Shown here: in pieces, positions 11,963 through 23,249 of the stretch
How positions within the stretch are numbered: the stretch's first letter is position 1
Layout of the letters: each line of letters begins with the position of its first letter
Translations under genes and position numbers: made by a program
The notes under the pieces: model-generated
What the model saw: only the letters and a program-made list of their open reading frames with translations
Databases searched by the model: none
Told to the model about the DNA's origin: nothing
NCBI GenBank assembly: GCA_944470555.2
Contig: OX104127.1
Span: 56,762,140-56,826,139, forward strand
Reading direction: 5' to 3'
DNA from: Heterobilharzia americana
Taxonomy: Eukaryota; Platyhelminthes; Trematoda; Strigeidida; Schistosomatidae
DNA length: 64,000 nucleotides

Positions 11963-11979
11963 TTTAAGCCTAAACTTAG

Positions 11980-12229
11980 TGTAAATATCTGTAAATTCAT
12001 TTCTTTATTATTTTTCTCTCAATCTAACTACCTTAGGATTAGTTCATTTCCCTCACTTATCTAGTTGGAGTACGGTGAGATTAGTTTTTAAGTAATGAAC
12101 ATCATAACCTCTGTAATCTTCACTGTTTTTAGCTAATGAACAAATGTGACATTGGCTTCTATTCTGATATATCGTAAATAGGAGTAACTCTAAAGTTAAA
12201 TCCTCCCTAACAAGTACTGAAATAACCCC
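11980..12229. other. No feature recognised
   Basis: Flank of the RTE-A insertion; no coding signal. Confidence 0.4.
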
Positions 12230-12690
12230 CATCAACTGTGATGTCCTGGACATGTACTGCGTATGCTGAGCCATTGCCTATCTTGATATACCATACTAGA
12301 GGGAGCTTGATTAGGTTTGAAGGAGATTCAAGGTGACCAGGCGAGACCAGAAGCGGCATCAGTTTATGAAGTTTTTGACTGTCAATCTTAGCCGTGTTGA
12401 GATATTTAGACTGCTTGGCTGAGGTCCTCGAGATGATAGGAATCAGTAGTTAAGGAATCTAGGTGATGGTGCTGTAGATGTCCTTACTCCTTCATATCTT
12501 CTGATACTTGAAATTGCTTATCCTCTCACACTACTTTGATATCAGTCTTTTTTCTATCTACTTCTTAGCATACCGCTGTGAAGTGCCGAAATGTGAACTG
12601 ATACACTTGTGTTCAAGGTTTCATGTTGATTTTATTTGTCTGTTCATCTTAATCTTTCCTTATTTTTACTGATTTTTGAGCCTAATAAAG
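12230..12690 (+). mobile_element. RTE-B-like 3' fragment, degraded
   Basis: Plus strand around 12250-12440 resembles the RTE-B tail (VLRMLSHCLS, then a G-rich 'GAGACCAGAAGCGGCATCAG' stretch equivalent to QTKTWH), with many stops. The following roughly 250 bp (to GAGCCTAATAAAGG) resembles the 3' region of 35905-36400. Confidence 0.55.
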
Positions 12691-12694
12691 GAAA

Positions 12695-13200
12695 CATAAT
12701 TAATTGGATAGAGCTGAACTTTAATGACGGATGACCTTGAGGATGATGAATCAAGTTGCAAATTCTGTATTTTCAAGGTCACTTGTCCATTTACCATACT
12801 GTTAAGGTTACATAAACGTTTGATAAATTATGAGGAAAACATGTTTGTGGGTTATTTGTAGAAAGTTGTATAGTTGCGAGAAGCCTAAATTGGGATGATC
12901 ATTTCGTAATAGATTGTGTACCGAACAATGGGGAAATATGTTGTTTTATCACCTTTCATTGTCCCATCTGTTACAAGAAAAAATCTTTAGAAACATGATC
13001 TTTTCTCAGAGGATCACATCTAATTCTCTAACAAATAATGATTTTAGTACTATATAGGCTTGTTGGAACACCTCTAATATCATCAGCAGCTCTGATAGAT
13101 ATTAGTGACTTTTTTTCCAGTGCAGTAGTGTCAGCACTCCAGAAGTATTTTACAGGAAATAATATGCAGGTTGGGGGTGAAGTTTAGTGGAATAGTGAAT
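12695..13200. other. No feature recognised
   Basis: The 12700-12790 piece shares words with 24895-24975 (TGGTAGAACTTAACTTTAGTG-like) and so is probably repeat-derived. Confidence 0.4.
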
Positions 13201-13329
13201 TCCAGATAACATGTTCAACTCCCAAGAATCTGTGTATATTACGCTACCGAATGCTACCCATTTTTCTATAGCTTGTAGGATAGGTTCTTCTCATCTATAC
13301 TCTATCCACTGGAAATGTCCTTTCTTCGT

Positions 13330-13540
13330 GTTTCGGTCATATATACCAGGAACCTATGAGTTGTCAAGTTTTCCTCGGTTATGTTTACGTTTGTGAACAA
13401 GAAATTCATTATGTTATTTTTCAGAATAAGCACTTCGTTGGTCGGACAACTGGTGTGCTCACAAGCAATGTTAACAATATGTGGATTCATCTTAGAAAGA
13501 CCTTTGACAAGATAACAAAGAGGGATATGATATAGTCTCA
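13330..13540 (+). other. Coding-like open stretch, unidentified
   Basis: A frame on the + strand is open over roughly 70 codons and includes CQVFLGYVYVCEQEIHYVIF followed by NKHFVGRTTGVLTSNVNNMW, ending at TAG near 13532. The opposite strand is also open over 13302-13556, which weakens the case. There is a TTTTTCAG just before NKHF that could be an acceptor. The GRTTG piece is faintly like a GIY-YIG start, so a degraded Penelope-like element is one option. No assignment made. Confidence 0.2.
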
Positions 13541-13779
13541 TATCGATACATGACAATGCAGAAAGTAGAATGCTTCAAAAGATGATGAATCTATTGAAAA
13601 GCCGGATATCTTTATTTCACATGTAAAACAGATTTATAAAACGTAATTGCTTTTTCCTTAATATACTTGATTCTGATTGGTCACTGCATACTTGAACGTG
13701 ATTGGCCGTTACTAAAGTCCTAGGCTTGTCTCTCGTAAATACTATCTACCACAAACAGTGACAGCTTAATGATTAATCT

Positions 13780-14270
13780 TACAAGTTGTTATTCATCGTA
13801 GACTGACGTCAGTTGCAGGAACAAAGGAAATCTGGGAGCACTGGACATAGCTACTTCGTCCTAGTATGGGGTTCCTCAGCAGTGCGCACCCACGACTCCG
13901 CACCACCAGGGATCGAACCCGCGACCTTCAGGTTCCGTGGCCAGCACGTTACCCTTGAGCCATTGGTTCGGCACCCAGTGGCCCATATATCCAACTTCTG
14001 TTAGCTCACGATATAGCACAACCGCCAGCCAATGTCATTGTTGAGTAACTGTCCTCACCACCATCAGACGTTGGAAATATGGACCATTGGATTTTGACGC
14101 AGTGGCCCAACGGTAACATGATGGCCACGGGACCTGAAGGTCGCTGGTTCAGTCCCTGGCGGGGTCGTAGGTGCGCACTGCTGGGTAGTCCCATACTAGT
14201 TGGACGAAACAGGTGTCCAGTGCTCCCAGGTTTCTTTTGTTCCTCCAACTGATGTCAGTCTACAATGAAT
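13780..14270. repeat. SINE-B inverted pair
   Basis: A minus copy (13780-13990) and a plus copy (14080-14270) with tRNA-like heads facing inward over a spacer of about 100 bp (AACTTCTGTTAGCTCACGAT). Box B is clear in both (GGATCGAACCC on the + strand at 13911, GGTTCAGTCCC at 14146). Ribozyme cores are broken: minus copy CUGAGGAACC with GAAG; plus copy CUGGGUAG. Confidence 0.75.
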
Positions 14271-14434
14271 AACAACTTGGAATATTTCCAAATCCCCACA
14301 TCTACCTCAAAATTCGATTAATTTTACATGAAAGTCAAACTTTTAAAAATATCTGAAGTTCAGTTGGAAATTCTCCTCTAATGCAACACAGCATATTTTT
14401 AGTGTTATTACTTGCCCATCATTACTATACATAG

Positions 14435-14745
14435 TAAAAAGACAAGCAATATCAAGGCATCCATACAGGAGCCCGTATGCCAACAGAGATTGATCAATTG
14501 GATCCAGTCAACATCGGTATAATACAAGCAATAACACTAGGACTATACCCGTCGCACAAGAAGTGGCTATCGTGGCTCGATAGTGTATTGGATAACGCTC
14601 TTGTGTTTGAAGCAATCACTCCCGAGTCCGAGTTTCGGTGGGGACAACATCACTGACTGGGAGCCGGGCAAGTACATCCAGCTGATTGGTGAGTCCCAAA
14701 TAGGACGAAATGCGCATCCTGGATTCCACTGCTAGCCACGGACCA
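14435..14745 (+). repeat. SINE-A (SM-alpha-like) unit
   Basis: Linker (GCAATATCAAGGCATCC), TAACACTAGGACTATACCCG, head (GGCTCGATAGTGTATTGGAT) and ribozyme are all in the order of the copy at 6285-6500, to which it is very similar. The 3' end is CTGCTAGCCACGGACCATC. Confidence 0.8.
14672..14726 (+). ncRNA. Hammerhead ribozyme relic, SM-alpha type with 4-nt insertion
   Basis: As at 6424: helices I-III, GAAA and AUC site present, but the core reads CUGAUUGGUGAG, four bases longer than CUGAUGAG. Confidence 0.75.
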
Positions 14746-14749
14746 TCTT

Positions 14750-15635
14750 TACTATACAGCGTATTTTTGTAATTTTTTGTGCATAAATACTTAAATCTAT
14801 TTATGAAAGAATTGCCCCAAATTATTCCTAACAGATAATCCACTCAATAACCTAGGCAAGTTTCTGCATCAGGCAATGAGCTATACCTATTGGGTAAAAG
14901 CTAATAATACCACTACCTGAATCGATGGGGCTTGGTTTGAAGTCAAGTATGTAGGCCAGTGAGCGGTGGCTCCATATCATCTACTCCTTGTTCCTTATTA
15001 AAGTATCTGATTATTTCGTTTACCATAGGGGTGTTTTTACCCAGCAGTAAATAAAGTCAACTAACACTGAAGTGAAATAATTTGTACACTGACCTATTGA
15101 TGAGAATAACGTGAAAATTTTGTTTTGGGTCTTCTACTGTATTCGTTAGGCAGACCAGACATACACTAAGTGATCATTTTCAGCGTAACACAGGAGATAT
15201 TGCTTTATTCATTTAGTACTGGTTTATGTATCAAATCGGTAGTATATGCTCCTACTAATATGAAAACTTTAGACTGTGAATACACTTACAAAGCGATTTC
15301 ACCAAATCCTATAATTAGAAATCCTATGTATAACAATGGTTATTCATAACAAAGACTCATTATTTTAGTTGGTTGGAAGCAATAGACAGGAATCCTTGCT
15401 GGACCTGTGTTTCGTGCTTTTAAGCACTCATCAACAAGGTGTGTCTGCGACATGGAGGGAATTTGTATCATCCAGTGTTGTAAGCAATGAATAATATAAT
15501 AATACTGTCATTGTGTAGCATTACTGGAATATGTGGCACAGAAGACTGTTTGGATAACTGATTTCAATCCGATTCCACCTACTTCGAGCTGGATAGCAGG
15601 GTAGATCCCTGCCTGAATGACTACAGCATATGAAA
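14750..15635. other. No feature recognised
   Basis: AT-rich with no supported frame. Confidence 0.45.
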
Positions 15636-15639
15636 GTTC

Positions 15640-16150
15640 ACACTAACCTACTTCAGTGCCAGTAGTGTGGTTGCTTACTAAATTTCAGCTTGGATGTAGA
15701 AGGCCCGTTTGGCATCGGCCGTCTTGCGTCATCTGTAGCCCTGTCGAGGTATCTGACAATCTAACAAAGAACGAGTATACTGCACTGCACTTCGTTCTGT
15801 CCGGTTATGCAACTGAGACAGTGTCGTTAGAGGTAGAAGATAAGGAGTGGTTACAGGATTTTGATCATTGATATTTTCATAGCATTCCTTGCCTTTAGTG
15901 GAATCATCATGTGAGCAATGCTGAGATCAAGCGAAGGGTATTAGGCAAAACATGCAAGTCGATTGATCAGGCTGTGAAACTTCTTCAACTGAGGTAGCTG
16001 AGATACGTACTGTGCATACTGAGCCATCACCGACTTCGACATCTCATGCTACGGTGAATTTGGATTAGGTTAGAAGAAGGTTCAAGGCGGCCAGAACAGA
16101 CCAGAAATGGCACCTGTCGATGAAGTCTCTAACTATTGGTATCCCAGAGA
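15640..16150 (+). mobile_element. RTE-B 3' fragment, frameshifted
   Basis: YATETVSLEVEDKEW (equivalent of YGCETW.L..ED), then FDH, then HHVSNAEIKRRVLG, KSIDQAVKLLQLR, LSHHRL and a RRPEQTRNGT stretch (equivalent of RGGQTKTWHQ). In-frame stops break it. Order is the standard RTE-B C-terminus. Confidence 0.75.
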
Positions 16151-16249
16151 AGTGTAAGACTTTTCCACGAAAAAGTGATTACAGACACCAATTTATAAAG
16201 TTGAAGGTTTATGGGGTTAAATTAGTGATTTCAAGTTCACATTCATCAC

Positions 16250-16720
16250 AGACTGACAGTTTTTTCTCAGTATGGGACTCCTCGGTAGCGCGCATCTACG
16301 AGCCCGCCAGAGATCAAACTCAGGACCTTTAGGTTTGGTGGTGAGCACGTTACCATTGAGCCTATGTGTCAGAATTCAATCGTACTTATTTTCATGATGT
16401 AATGCCGTGCCCATCCAATGCTGTTGTTGAGTATCCTCACGTCAGACTTGCATTGCCACTATCAGTCCCAACTTTTCATTAGGACTTCGGGATCTCAACT
16501 CAAAGCAAGAATTAGGAAGATGTAGGTAACTGGATTCTGATAGACTGACCCACTTGTGTAGCATGCTGACCACAGAACCCTAAAGTCCTGAGTTCGACCC
16601 CTGACGAAGTCGTGGGTATATGCTACTGAGGAGTTCCCTACTCGGAAGAAACAACTCCCTGATGCTCCCAGTTTTTTAATGGTTCTCTAAATGACTTCAT
16701 TCCATGATGAATTTTAACCT
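16250..16720. repeat. SINE-B inverted pair
   Basis: Minus copy 16255-16375 (GAGATCAAACTCAGGACC box B complement) and plus copy 16545-16720 (GAGTTCGACCCC near 16590). Plus-copy ribozyme core CUGAGGAG at about 16626 has an altered helix II (GUUCC/GGAAG) and a broken helix III site. Confidence 0.65.
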
Positions 16721-17027
16721 GAAATCAACAAACCTATCAGTTGAAGAAAAGTACTCAAAATAATTTTCGTCCAACTTTATTCAAATAGTGTACCTCTTAG
16801 ATATTGTGCACATCTCGATAAAACAGAACAAAATCTATGGTTACTACAAAATAGTCAAAAGTAGTGTTTATGAAATGCTGTTAATTGATTCACTCGTTTG
16901 TTTACACCACGGGTTATTTCATTGTAATTATAGTATATGATATCGTTTCTAGGCCAGTTTCATTTCAGATTATGATACTAATGAAAATAATAACTGTGAT
17001 AATCAATCATTATCTTATATAATTTAG

Positions 17028-17118
17028 GGCTACACTAGTTTCTGGACAGTTGACGAATGAAATACGAGCCTTGGCAACTCGTTTAGCTAATAGAGACAAG
17101 AGGATAACTTTCGATTGA
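17028..17118 (+). CDS. Possible terminal exon of an unidentified gene
   Basis: After a TA-rich stretch ending ATAATTTAG, one base plus 29 codons are open and then stop at TGA 17116-17118. The peptide (ATLVSGQLTNEIRALATRL, then NRDKRITFD) has balanced composition and looks like a coiled or amphipathic helical C-terminus, not like any repeat protein in this window. An AATAAA sits at 17255-17260, about 140 nt after the stop, at a plausible poly(A) distance. I do not recognise the protein and found no partner exon upstream; the exon would enter at phase 1. Short length means chance cannot be excluded. Confidence 0.3.
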
Positions 17119-17324
17119 AGAAGTTTACTTCAACCGAAAAGAGTATGTCCATACGAGTACAACTCGTTGCTTTCTATACTATAGAAATATCCTTAAGGCA
17201 AGTAATAAATTAGTAAATTAAAAGTGGAAGAATAACCAATTCGAAATTATTGTCAATAAAGATGGCGAAAACAAATTGAATTTTAAGGGAGTTATGGGGA
17301 TTTGGAAATATTCCAAGTTGTTAT

Positions 17325-17465
17325 TCATTTGTAGACTGACATCAGTTGGAGGAACAAAGGAAATCTGGGAGCACTGGACACCTGTTTCGTCCGACTAGTA
17401 TGGGACTCTTTGGCAGTGCGCACCCACGACTCCGCACCACCAGGGATCGAACCCGTGACCTTCAA
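17325..17465 (-). repeat. SINE-B copy
   Basis: Minus strand: tRNA-like GGGTTCGATCCCTGG near 17440, then the ribozyme region with a changed core (CUGCCAAAGAG) and the tail CCAACTGATGTCAGTC. Confidence 0.75.
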
Positions 17466-17589
17466 ATTGTCCACACGAAGGATATAAAGGCGCGAAAACT
17501 TGTAACTTCGAATTTCTAAAATGTAATCGTTACAAATATAGACATTAGACGACTTTTTTTGAGAATCTAACATCACCAACACTTTCCTC

Positions 17590-18270
17590 TTTATGATGTC
17601 ATACCGTTCAACTTGAAAACGTATTGTTTTGCACCGTCTTTAGTCCGAACACTCTCGAGGAAGTGATTTCTTTATTACTGAAGGGAAATCCTGTGGATTT
17701 TTTTCCGTTGACTCTGTTTTTTCTTGATAGCTGGAAAATGTCCAATAGGACTATTAAGAAAATTGTATTCAAGGATCATTATACCGTTATTATTTCTCAA
17801 CTTGCATTCCATAAGTACTTCAGCAGGAGTTTTTTTCCTTCAGTTAATGCTAAATGTTGTGTTGGCATCTTTTCTCCTCTACCCTTAAGTAAGAATTTCT
17901 TGAAGATATCTGTGAAGCTTTCCGTCTACCTATTAGATTGTTAATGATGAAGTGGGCATGAGTAATGAGATCGATCCTATTGTGATGTCAATAGCCATGA
18001 AGGTGTTGTGATATAGGGTCAGGACCCTTGTCAGAAACAATGGTTTCCGGTAGGTGGTTGTTGACAGGCCACTCAAAGTGTATATCAATGAAAATCGAAT
18101 ATCATTTATCATAAGCTATCCCAGTGAAATGAAGATGCTTGCACGACTATGGTCGTTCTAGATATGGTGATAATGGAGTTGGTGGTTGGTGTGAGAGATG
18201 TCCGCTGCCTTGTTGACATTAAATATATATTTACATAATTTAGTGTTTACGGATATTTTATATTTTAAGT
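17590..18270. other. Open frame of 106 codons, unassigned
   Basis: Plus frame 17624-17944 is open (MFCTVFSPNTLEEVISLLLK start) but rich in Phe/Leu/Ser/Lys as expected of AT-rich chance frames. No motif recognised; not called as a gene. Confidence 0.3.
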
Positions 18271-18279
18271 AGTATTCAT

Positions 18280-18830
18280 CATGGACTGATACCAGTTGGA
18301 GAACCATCGAAAACCTGGGATCACTGGATAGCCATTCCGTCCTATTATAGGATTCCCCGGCAGCAAACAACCATGACCACCAGGGATGGAACTCAGGACC
18401 TTCAAAATACCCTGAAAACAAATTCCCCACAAGCCTCAAACTAAGTTACTGTACAGTGCTTATTAGTGAAATGCTTCGAGGTGGATATCTCAAATTTCTA
18501 ATGAGGAGCCGTAACCTGTGGAGTCAAACAGGTGGAAGTGAAGTGGATGTCATTTGAAGTTCTTGTTGGATAGTTGCATTATATCGCGAATTGATAGACG
18601 TAGGAAACTAGACCATCGAACTCCGGTTCAATGACCGAATGGTTAACGCATTCGCTGTGTAATCTGAAGGTCCTAGGTTCGGTCCATGATGAGGTGGGGT
18701 CATGGGTGTGTAACGCTGAGAAATCCCATATTAGGACGAAAGAGCTGTTCAGTGCACCTAGGTTTCCAATATTTCTTCATCTGATGTCAGTTTGTAATGA
18801 ATACAACTTTAGAAATGAAAATCCCCATAA
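18280..18830. repeat. SINE-B minus copy followed by plus copy
   Basis: The minus ribozyme and head (18280-18410) are followed by a plus-strand linker (18420-18620, shared with 320-520), head (18625-18700, CTAGGTTCGGTCC) and ribozyme remnant (GCUGAGAAAUCCC...GGACGAAAG). Both cores are mutated. Confidence 0.7.
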
Positions 18831-18899
18831 ATCTGAGACTGCAGTATACATATATATGTTCGGAGTAGATCTTTATCTGAGCTTTGATTTTAGTTGACA

Positions 18900-19925
18900 A
18901 ACGCTTCATTGTCATGGTAGACATTGTAACTAGTGTATCAGAGCTTCACAAGGAATTGGAGTTATCAGTCACACGCTTCGCCGTAGCGTGATTTTATTGA
19001 CCACTTGGTGAGTGCATGGGTGTACTTTGAACTTGATCGGTCGACTTTCTGCCCCTAGTTTTCTCAGAAGGGTCTGATACTTTGTGATTGATTGATTCCC
19101 TTTGTTTACATTCAGTATATTGGGGTCAATCTGTTGTGGTTGGTTCACCCTTTTTGTTTGACTGGATTGATCCAAATCACCTTGTTCAAAACCAGTCAAG
19201 TTGCACTTAGGCAAAGTAGCATGTTATAAATATGCATGCAAAACCAATTACTTTACTTCCTTGTGAACCCCTCTGATGACGATGTCTAGCGTGACACTGA
19301 AATGTCTGCCAACTTAAACTCTATACCAGAGAACAACTAACTTTGAACATCTATATCTTGATAGACCGCCTGGTTATTGGAAATCGACAGCAGAATACCT
19401 TAAGCAGTTCTGTTTCACATATATACTCAGGTATTCGTTAGTAGTATGACTAGACTGTATAGAATAAACACTGTTCCCAGCCTCTGACTAAGTAGCAGTA
19501 TGGTAAATAAGGCTGATAGTCGGAATCAAGTCACTAACTTATAGCTTAATCAAGCATACTGTTACCTACTAGTGGCTTGTGGATTTGAATGTTAGGGTAC
19601 GAAACAAACACATCATTACTAATTTTACTATTTGGCCTCCCAAACTTCCCTAAGGGAATTAGGATCGGAACTCGTGATATATCGGTTACGAGTCGAGTAT
19701 CTGAGCTAATGATTCACAGCTCCACAAGATTAGCCTTATGCCTCCATGAGGTTTCGTCGCTAATTATGCTATATCAACCGAAAAGGGGAGAACACGAATC
19801 TCAGATAAGTGTCACTAGTGGTATTACTTAATTTATCTTAAAAGTCATTTTAATTATGACCTAATTGGTAACATAAGTGTATAGCTGGATTTAATAAATT
19901 TTGATTGACCCTTTATGTACTTGAA
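18900..19925. other. No gene recognised
   Basis: A tRNA-like scrap may lie on the minus strand at 19640-19745 (TTAGCTCAGATACTCGACTCG). Two open frames of about 80 codons show no motif. Confidence 0.4.
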
Positions 19926-19929
19926 TTGG

Positions 19930-20195
19930 GTTGTTGTGGTCAGATTATGTAGCTGCATATATACAGATGAATCAGATCGCCTGAGATATATAGACAATAG
20001 GCACCAGACTTTGTGTTCTGTTGTGCGAGGTTGCATAGGAAAAGCGAATTGAGTAGTGACCCAGTGTATGGGTGGATTGAGGATACTCGAGACTGGTTAA
20101 GTATATATAAGACCAAACAAATGCAAGATAAGCGTCAATACTGAATTGGCACAATCGAGTACTTTAGACAATTACAGTTAGACCAAGTTGTAAGC
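19930..20195 (+). repeat. Dispersed repeat of unknown class, copy 2
   Basis: Second copy of the roughly 250-bp repeat seen at 45-285, diverged by point changes and small indels. It contains a TATATAA near 20102 which could be chance in this AT-rich DNA. Confidence 0.5.
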
Positions 20196-20574
20196 AATTA
20201 AATTTTAACCTCTCAGTTATTGTTTAATTTAGAAAAGCATAGTAGCCTCTTAGTCAAATACTCGATTCTCAGTCTGAATGAGGTCAAATTTGATAAGCGA
20301 AGCAGCTGGATGGCATCATTAACTCTCGCACACTAAATATTGCTCGTAGCCTAGTATTAGGGACCGAAGGTTCGAACCCTACTCCACTTACCACGCCCTG
20401 TACCCCTCACACAATAAGTGTGGTTCCTTTTCTACTGCATTAAAGTGCGCAATGTTGTTGGATGCATTTCGACTTTTTTTTCCAGATTTCAGTTGATTTC
20501 AAGAACATACTTTAGATTGAGTTGAATTAGTTGTCATACAAAATGATAAGCAGTAACACATCACGAATTCACAT

Positions 20575-20760
20575 GGTGGTCAGGCGAAAACCTTGGTGAA
20601 TGAAGTGAAATAAAAATCTGGTCAGCGGTTGGACCTCGTAGCTCAGTTGGTATAGCATCAAACCAGAAACCTGGTTCGAATCTGGCAGCGGTCCAGATTT
20701 CCATCTCACCTTTAATCATCATCCAGTATCAAAAATGACAAGAGTTGATTGGTTGATAAT
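20575..20760 (+). repeat. SINE-C copy
   Basis: GGACCTCGTAGCTCAGTTGG (box A) and CCTGGTTCGAATCTGG (box B) give a clear tRNA-like head, followed by the body CCAGATTTCCATCTCACC. Part of the anticodon arm has been deleted. The leader GAAGTGAAATAAAAATCTGG is shared with 29695. Confidence 0.8.
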
Positions 20761-20829
20761 TGCTCACTTGACCATTGAGACTTTTTAGTATATCTGTGGC
20801 TTCATAAACTCGTTTTATTGATAGGGAGT

Positions 20830-20935
20830 GATAATAACAGGTGAGATGAAATTCTAGGTTGTGGCAGGATTCGAACCGGTCTGTTTGAAATTTACAGCAA
20901 ATACATTGACTTCCCAGTTAAGTATTTGGTAAAAA
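20830..20935 (-). repeat. SINE-C fragment
   Basis: Plus-strand GGTGAGATGAAATTCTAGG then GGATTCGAACCGG are the complement of the SINE-C body and box B. Confidence 0.5.
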
Positions 20936-20959
20936 AACGTACACCAGTCCAAAAGTGCA

Positions 20960-21730
20960 ACACAATTTCACACTAAACAGCCTGTGTAAATATATTGTTT
21001 ACCATGTCTATTACAATGTTCCTCTGTTTTTGTTCTTCTAACGATTACACTACAGTGTGTTTCTGTTTCCATGTCCTCTCTATGTGTTTTTCAACCGTTT
21101 TTCACGTACTGTTTTCACCTTAAAAAAACAGTTGGGTGTGTAATAGTGATTCATGCTATCTAGTGACTGACTGACTACTTACTGGTTAAACAATACAGGT
21201 TAATCCATTGTGCACTTTGTGTGTGTGAATGATTCACTGCGTCTGGATCTATTGTTAAGACCCTTTTGTTTTTATTTAAGCTACGCTGATTGATAACAAT
21301 AACACCAGTGACATATATTGTTTATTAGGTATTTGGCACTTATTCTCTTGTTTACATGTTTCCTGCTTAGCTGAAATTGAATATTTTTTTACACTACCTT
21401 GTTGTGTTGGTAATAACAATGGAAAAGTTTATACTTTGTCTTCCTATCTTTTGTGTTTTGCGTGTATACAAAACACACTGAACAAGTAATGCGTAGACGC
21501 CTTGGCATCTGAACAAACTTTAAAAATACACAAGTTGTTTATCTTCTTTTCGGGAAAAAATGGCATATAATAATCTTGTACTGATATGTAAGCAAACTTG
21601 TGTTTTTGTGTGTGTGGTTGTAGGCAGTTTTTTGGTTGTATTGTGTTCTCTGAGCTGTGCTGTTTAATCGTGAACACACTGCAGTACAACAACTTCACGG
21701 AGAAACGAAAAAAATTACTTGATGTCCACC
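20960..21730. other. No gene recognised
   Basis: Low-complexity T-rich sequence. The opposing open frames at 21444-21749 (-) and 21598-21879 (+) overlap and are not credible genes before about 21735. Confidence 0.4.
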
Positions 21731-21734
21731 CTAA

Positions 21735-22535
21735 AGAAGAACGGCTCACCCACGAGACTTTATCAGTAGATGGTTATCGCGGTACATCATCAACTACAAA
21801 GTCACCGACAGAAATTAATAAACACATCATCCTACCACATACACAAAGAATATATCGGAGATCACGACAAGATTACTAAGACCACTTGGAATTGATGTGG
21901 CCACTCATAAACCAACAAATTCCCTCCAAACACTATTATCCAGACCAAATCGAACGCAACAAGCAAAGAAGATAAACCGAATATCATTTAGAAAATCAAC
22001 TTCAATAACTGTAGTCAACACTACATTGGACAAAGTGGTCGCCCTCTTCGCCTTCGTCTACATGAGCGCCGACTGGCTGTTAAACGTCACGACATTTCAT
22101 CACTCATTTCAATGCATGTGGATAACAACAATGGACATGAATTCAATTTCGACGATATAGATATGTTGGACGGAGAGAAGAAACATAAAGAATGTCAGGA
22201 TTCCTAGAAGCTTAGCATTCAGGTCAGTCAGCAATCAATAGATGTATAGACATAGACCCGACCTATCAACCAATAAGAAAGATGATAAACGACAGAAAGG
22301 TCAGAGGTCAAGCAGAAGAACAGCCAATAGGAAAGTCTATACAGTCAATGACACGACAGTCAGAGGAAACAACCAATCACAGACCACATCGTCAGAGCAA
22401 GCCACTAAATCACTCACGGAGAGATATTGACAGGTCATTACTTCATACTGAAGTTAGTGCTGATGATGTCACTGTCTAGAAGCGAGATGATGAAAGCTTC
22501 ACGATTAAATAACCCAGCTTAGAGAATACAATACA
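21735..22535 (+). mobile_element. Penelope-like element, GIY-YIG end (family 1)
   Basis: PLGIDVA, then THKPTNSLQTLLSRP, then a broken GIY-YIG domain (QHYIGQS/GR-equivalent at about 22020-22040 read in shifted frame, then LHEHRLAVKRHDISSLISMH), NNGHEFNFDDIDML and the conserved INRCIDIDPTYQPIRK end. The 3' UTR with GCTGATGATGTCA and CTTCACGATTAAA recurs at 28740 (-) and 41735. Several frameshifts. Confidence 0.7.
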
Positions 22536-22539
22536 ACCA

Positions 22540-23245
22540 AGACCATCCACCTGAGCTACAAATATTCTCCATTATTTCAAGACAGTTTTTTTCATGGCTT
22601 TCCTATGGAGATTACTTAAATGACTAAGACTGCAGATAACCTGAATTATGATTGTATTCCAACCACTAACTTCGGGCTATTTTGTTTTAGGCCTTTCCCA
22701 GTTTTCCAGGTCAACCAGACATCACCAACTATAGACCAGCTTCCAATTAGACGCGTATGCATAAAATCCGTGAACACAACAGGCTATTCACTCCTGCCAG
22801 CGAAGAAGGCCCCGAAATCCCCGGGTATGTACTCTTACATCTTTAGCGGGGTTGGTGTCGAATGGTCAGCATGGGTTATCCCGTATCTTACACATATCGC
22901 TCGACTAATACAAATCCCCTTTCACCTGTTTGAGGAAGGTGACACTAATACATTTCAACCCTTACTTTCTGTGTGGTTGTAGCAGACAATTGACCAGCTT
23001 TAGGAGTTGATCAGGGACTGGCTCCGAAGACTCACTCCTCAGGTAGAATGGATGACAAAAGCTTCATCGATTTGAGTATTCGATAGTGACTGCTGGTGCA
23101 GTCACCAGGTTGAAATTCATGATTGACCTACAATCCATACCAGAGATATAGACAGTTACGCAGGCCAACTCGATTCTACTCAGGAGAGACATTAGACGCA
23201 TAGCCCAGTGCCTTCATGATGTCTTGCATGCACTGAATACTCTTC
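22540..23245. other. Unassigned, contains a 120-codon frame
   Basis: Plus frame 22620-22982 (PTTNFGLFCFRPFPVFQVN start) has no motif I recognise. It lies between a Penelope-like end and the CpG-rich block and may belong with either. Confidence 0.3.
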
Positions 23246-23249
23246 CGTC

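Noticed and set aside
17624..17944. 106-codon gene
   Set aside because: Composition is that of AT-rich chance frames; no motif, no splice or poly(A) context.
22250..22480. Basic Ser/Thr-rich small protein
   Set aside because: Overlapping frames lie in the 3' part of a Penelope-like element with repeats of CCAATCA-like blocks seen also at 28860-29060.
22440..22530. Hammerhead ribozyme in the Penelope-like 3' UTR (also 41735-41830)
   Set aside because: CUGAUGA and GAAA are present with a helix II-like stem (GUCGUC/GACGAU at 41758), and Penelope-like elements are known to carry hammerheads, but no complementary helix I strand or proper cleavage site follows.
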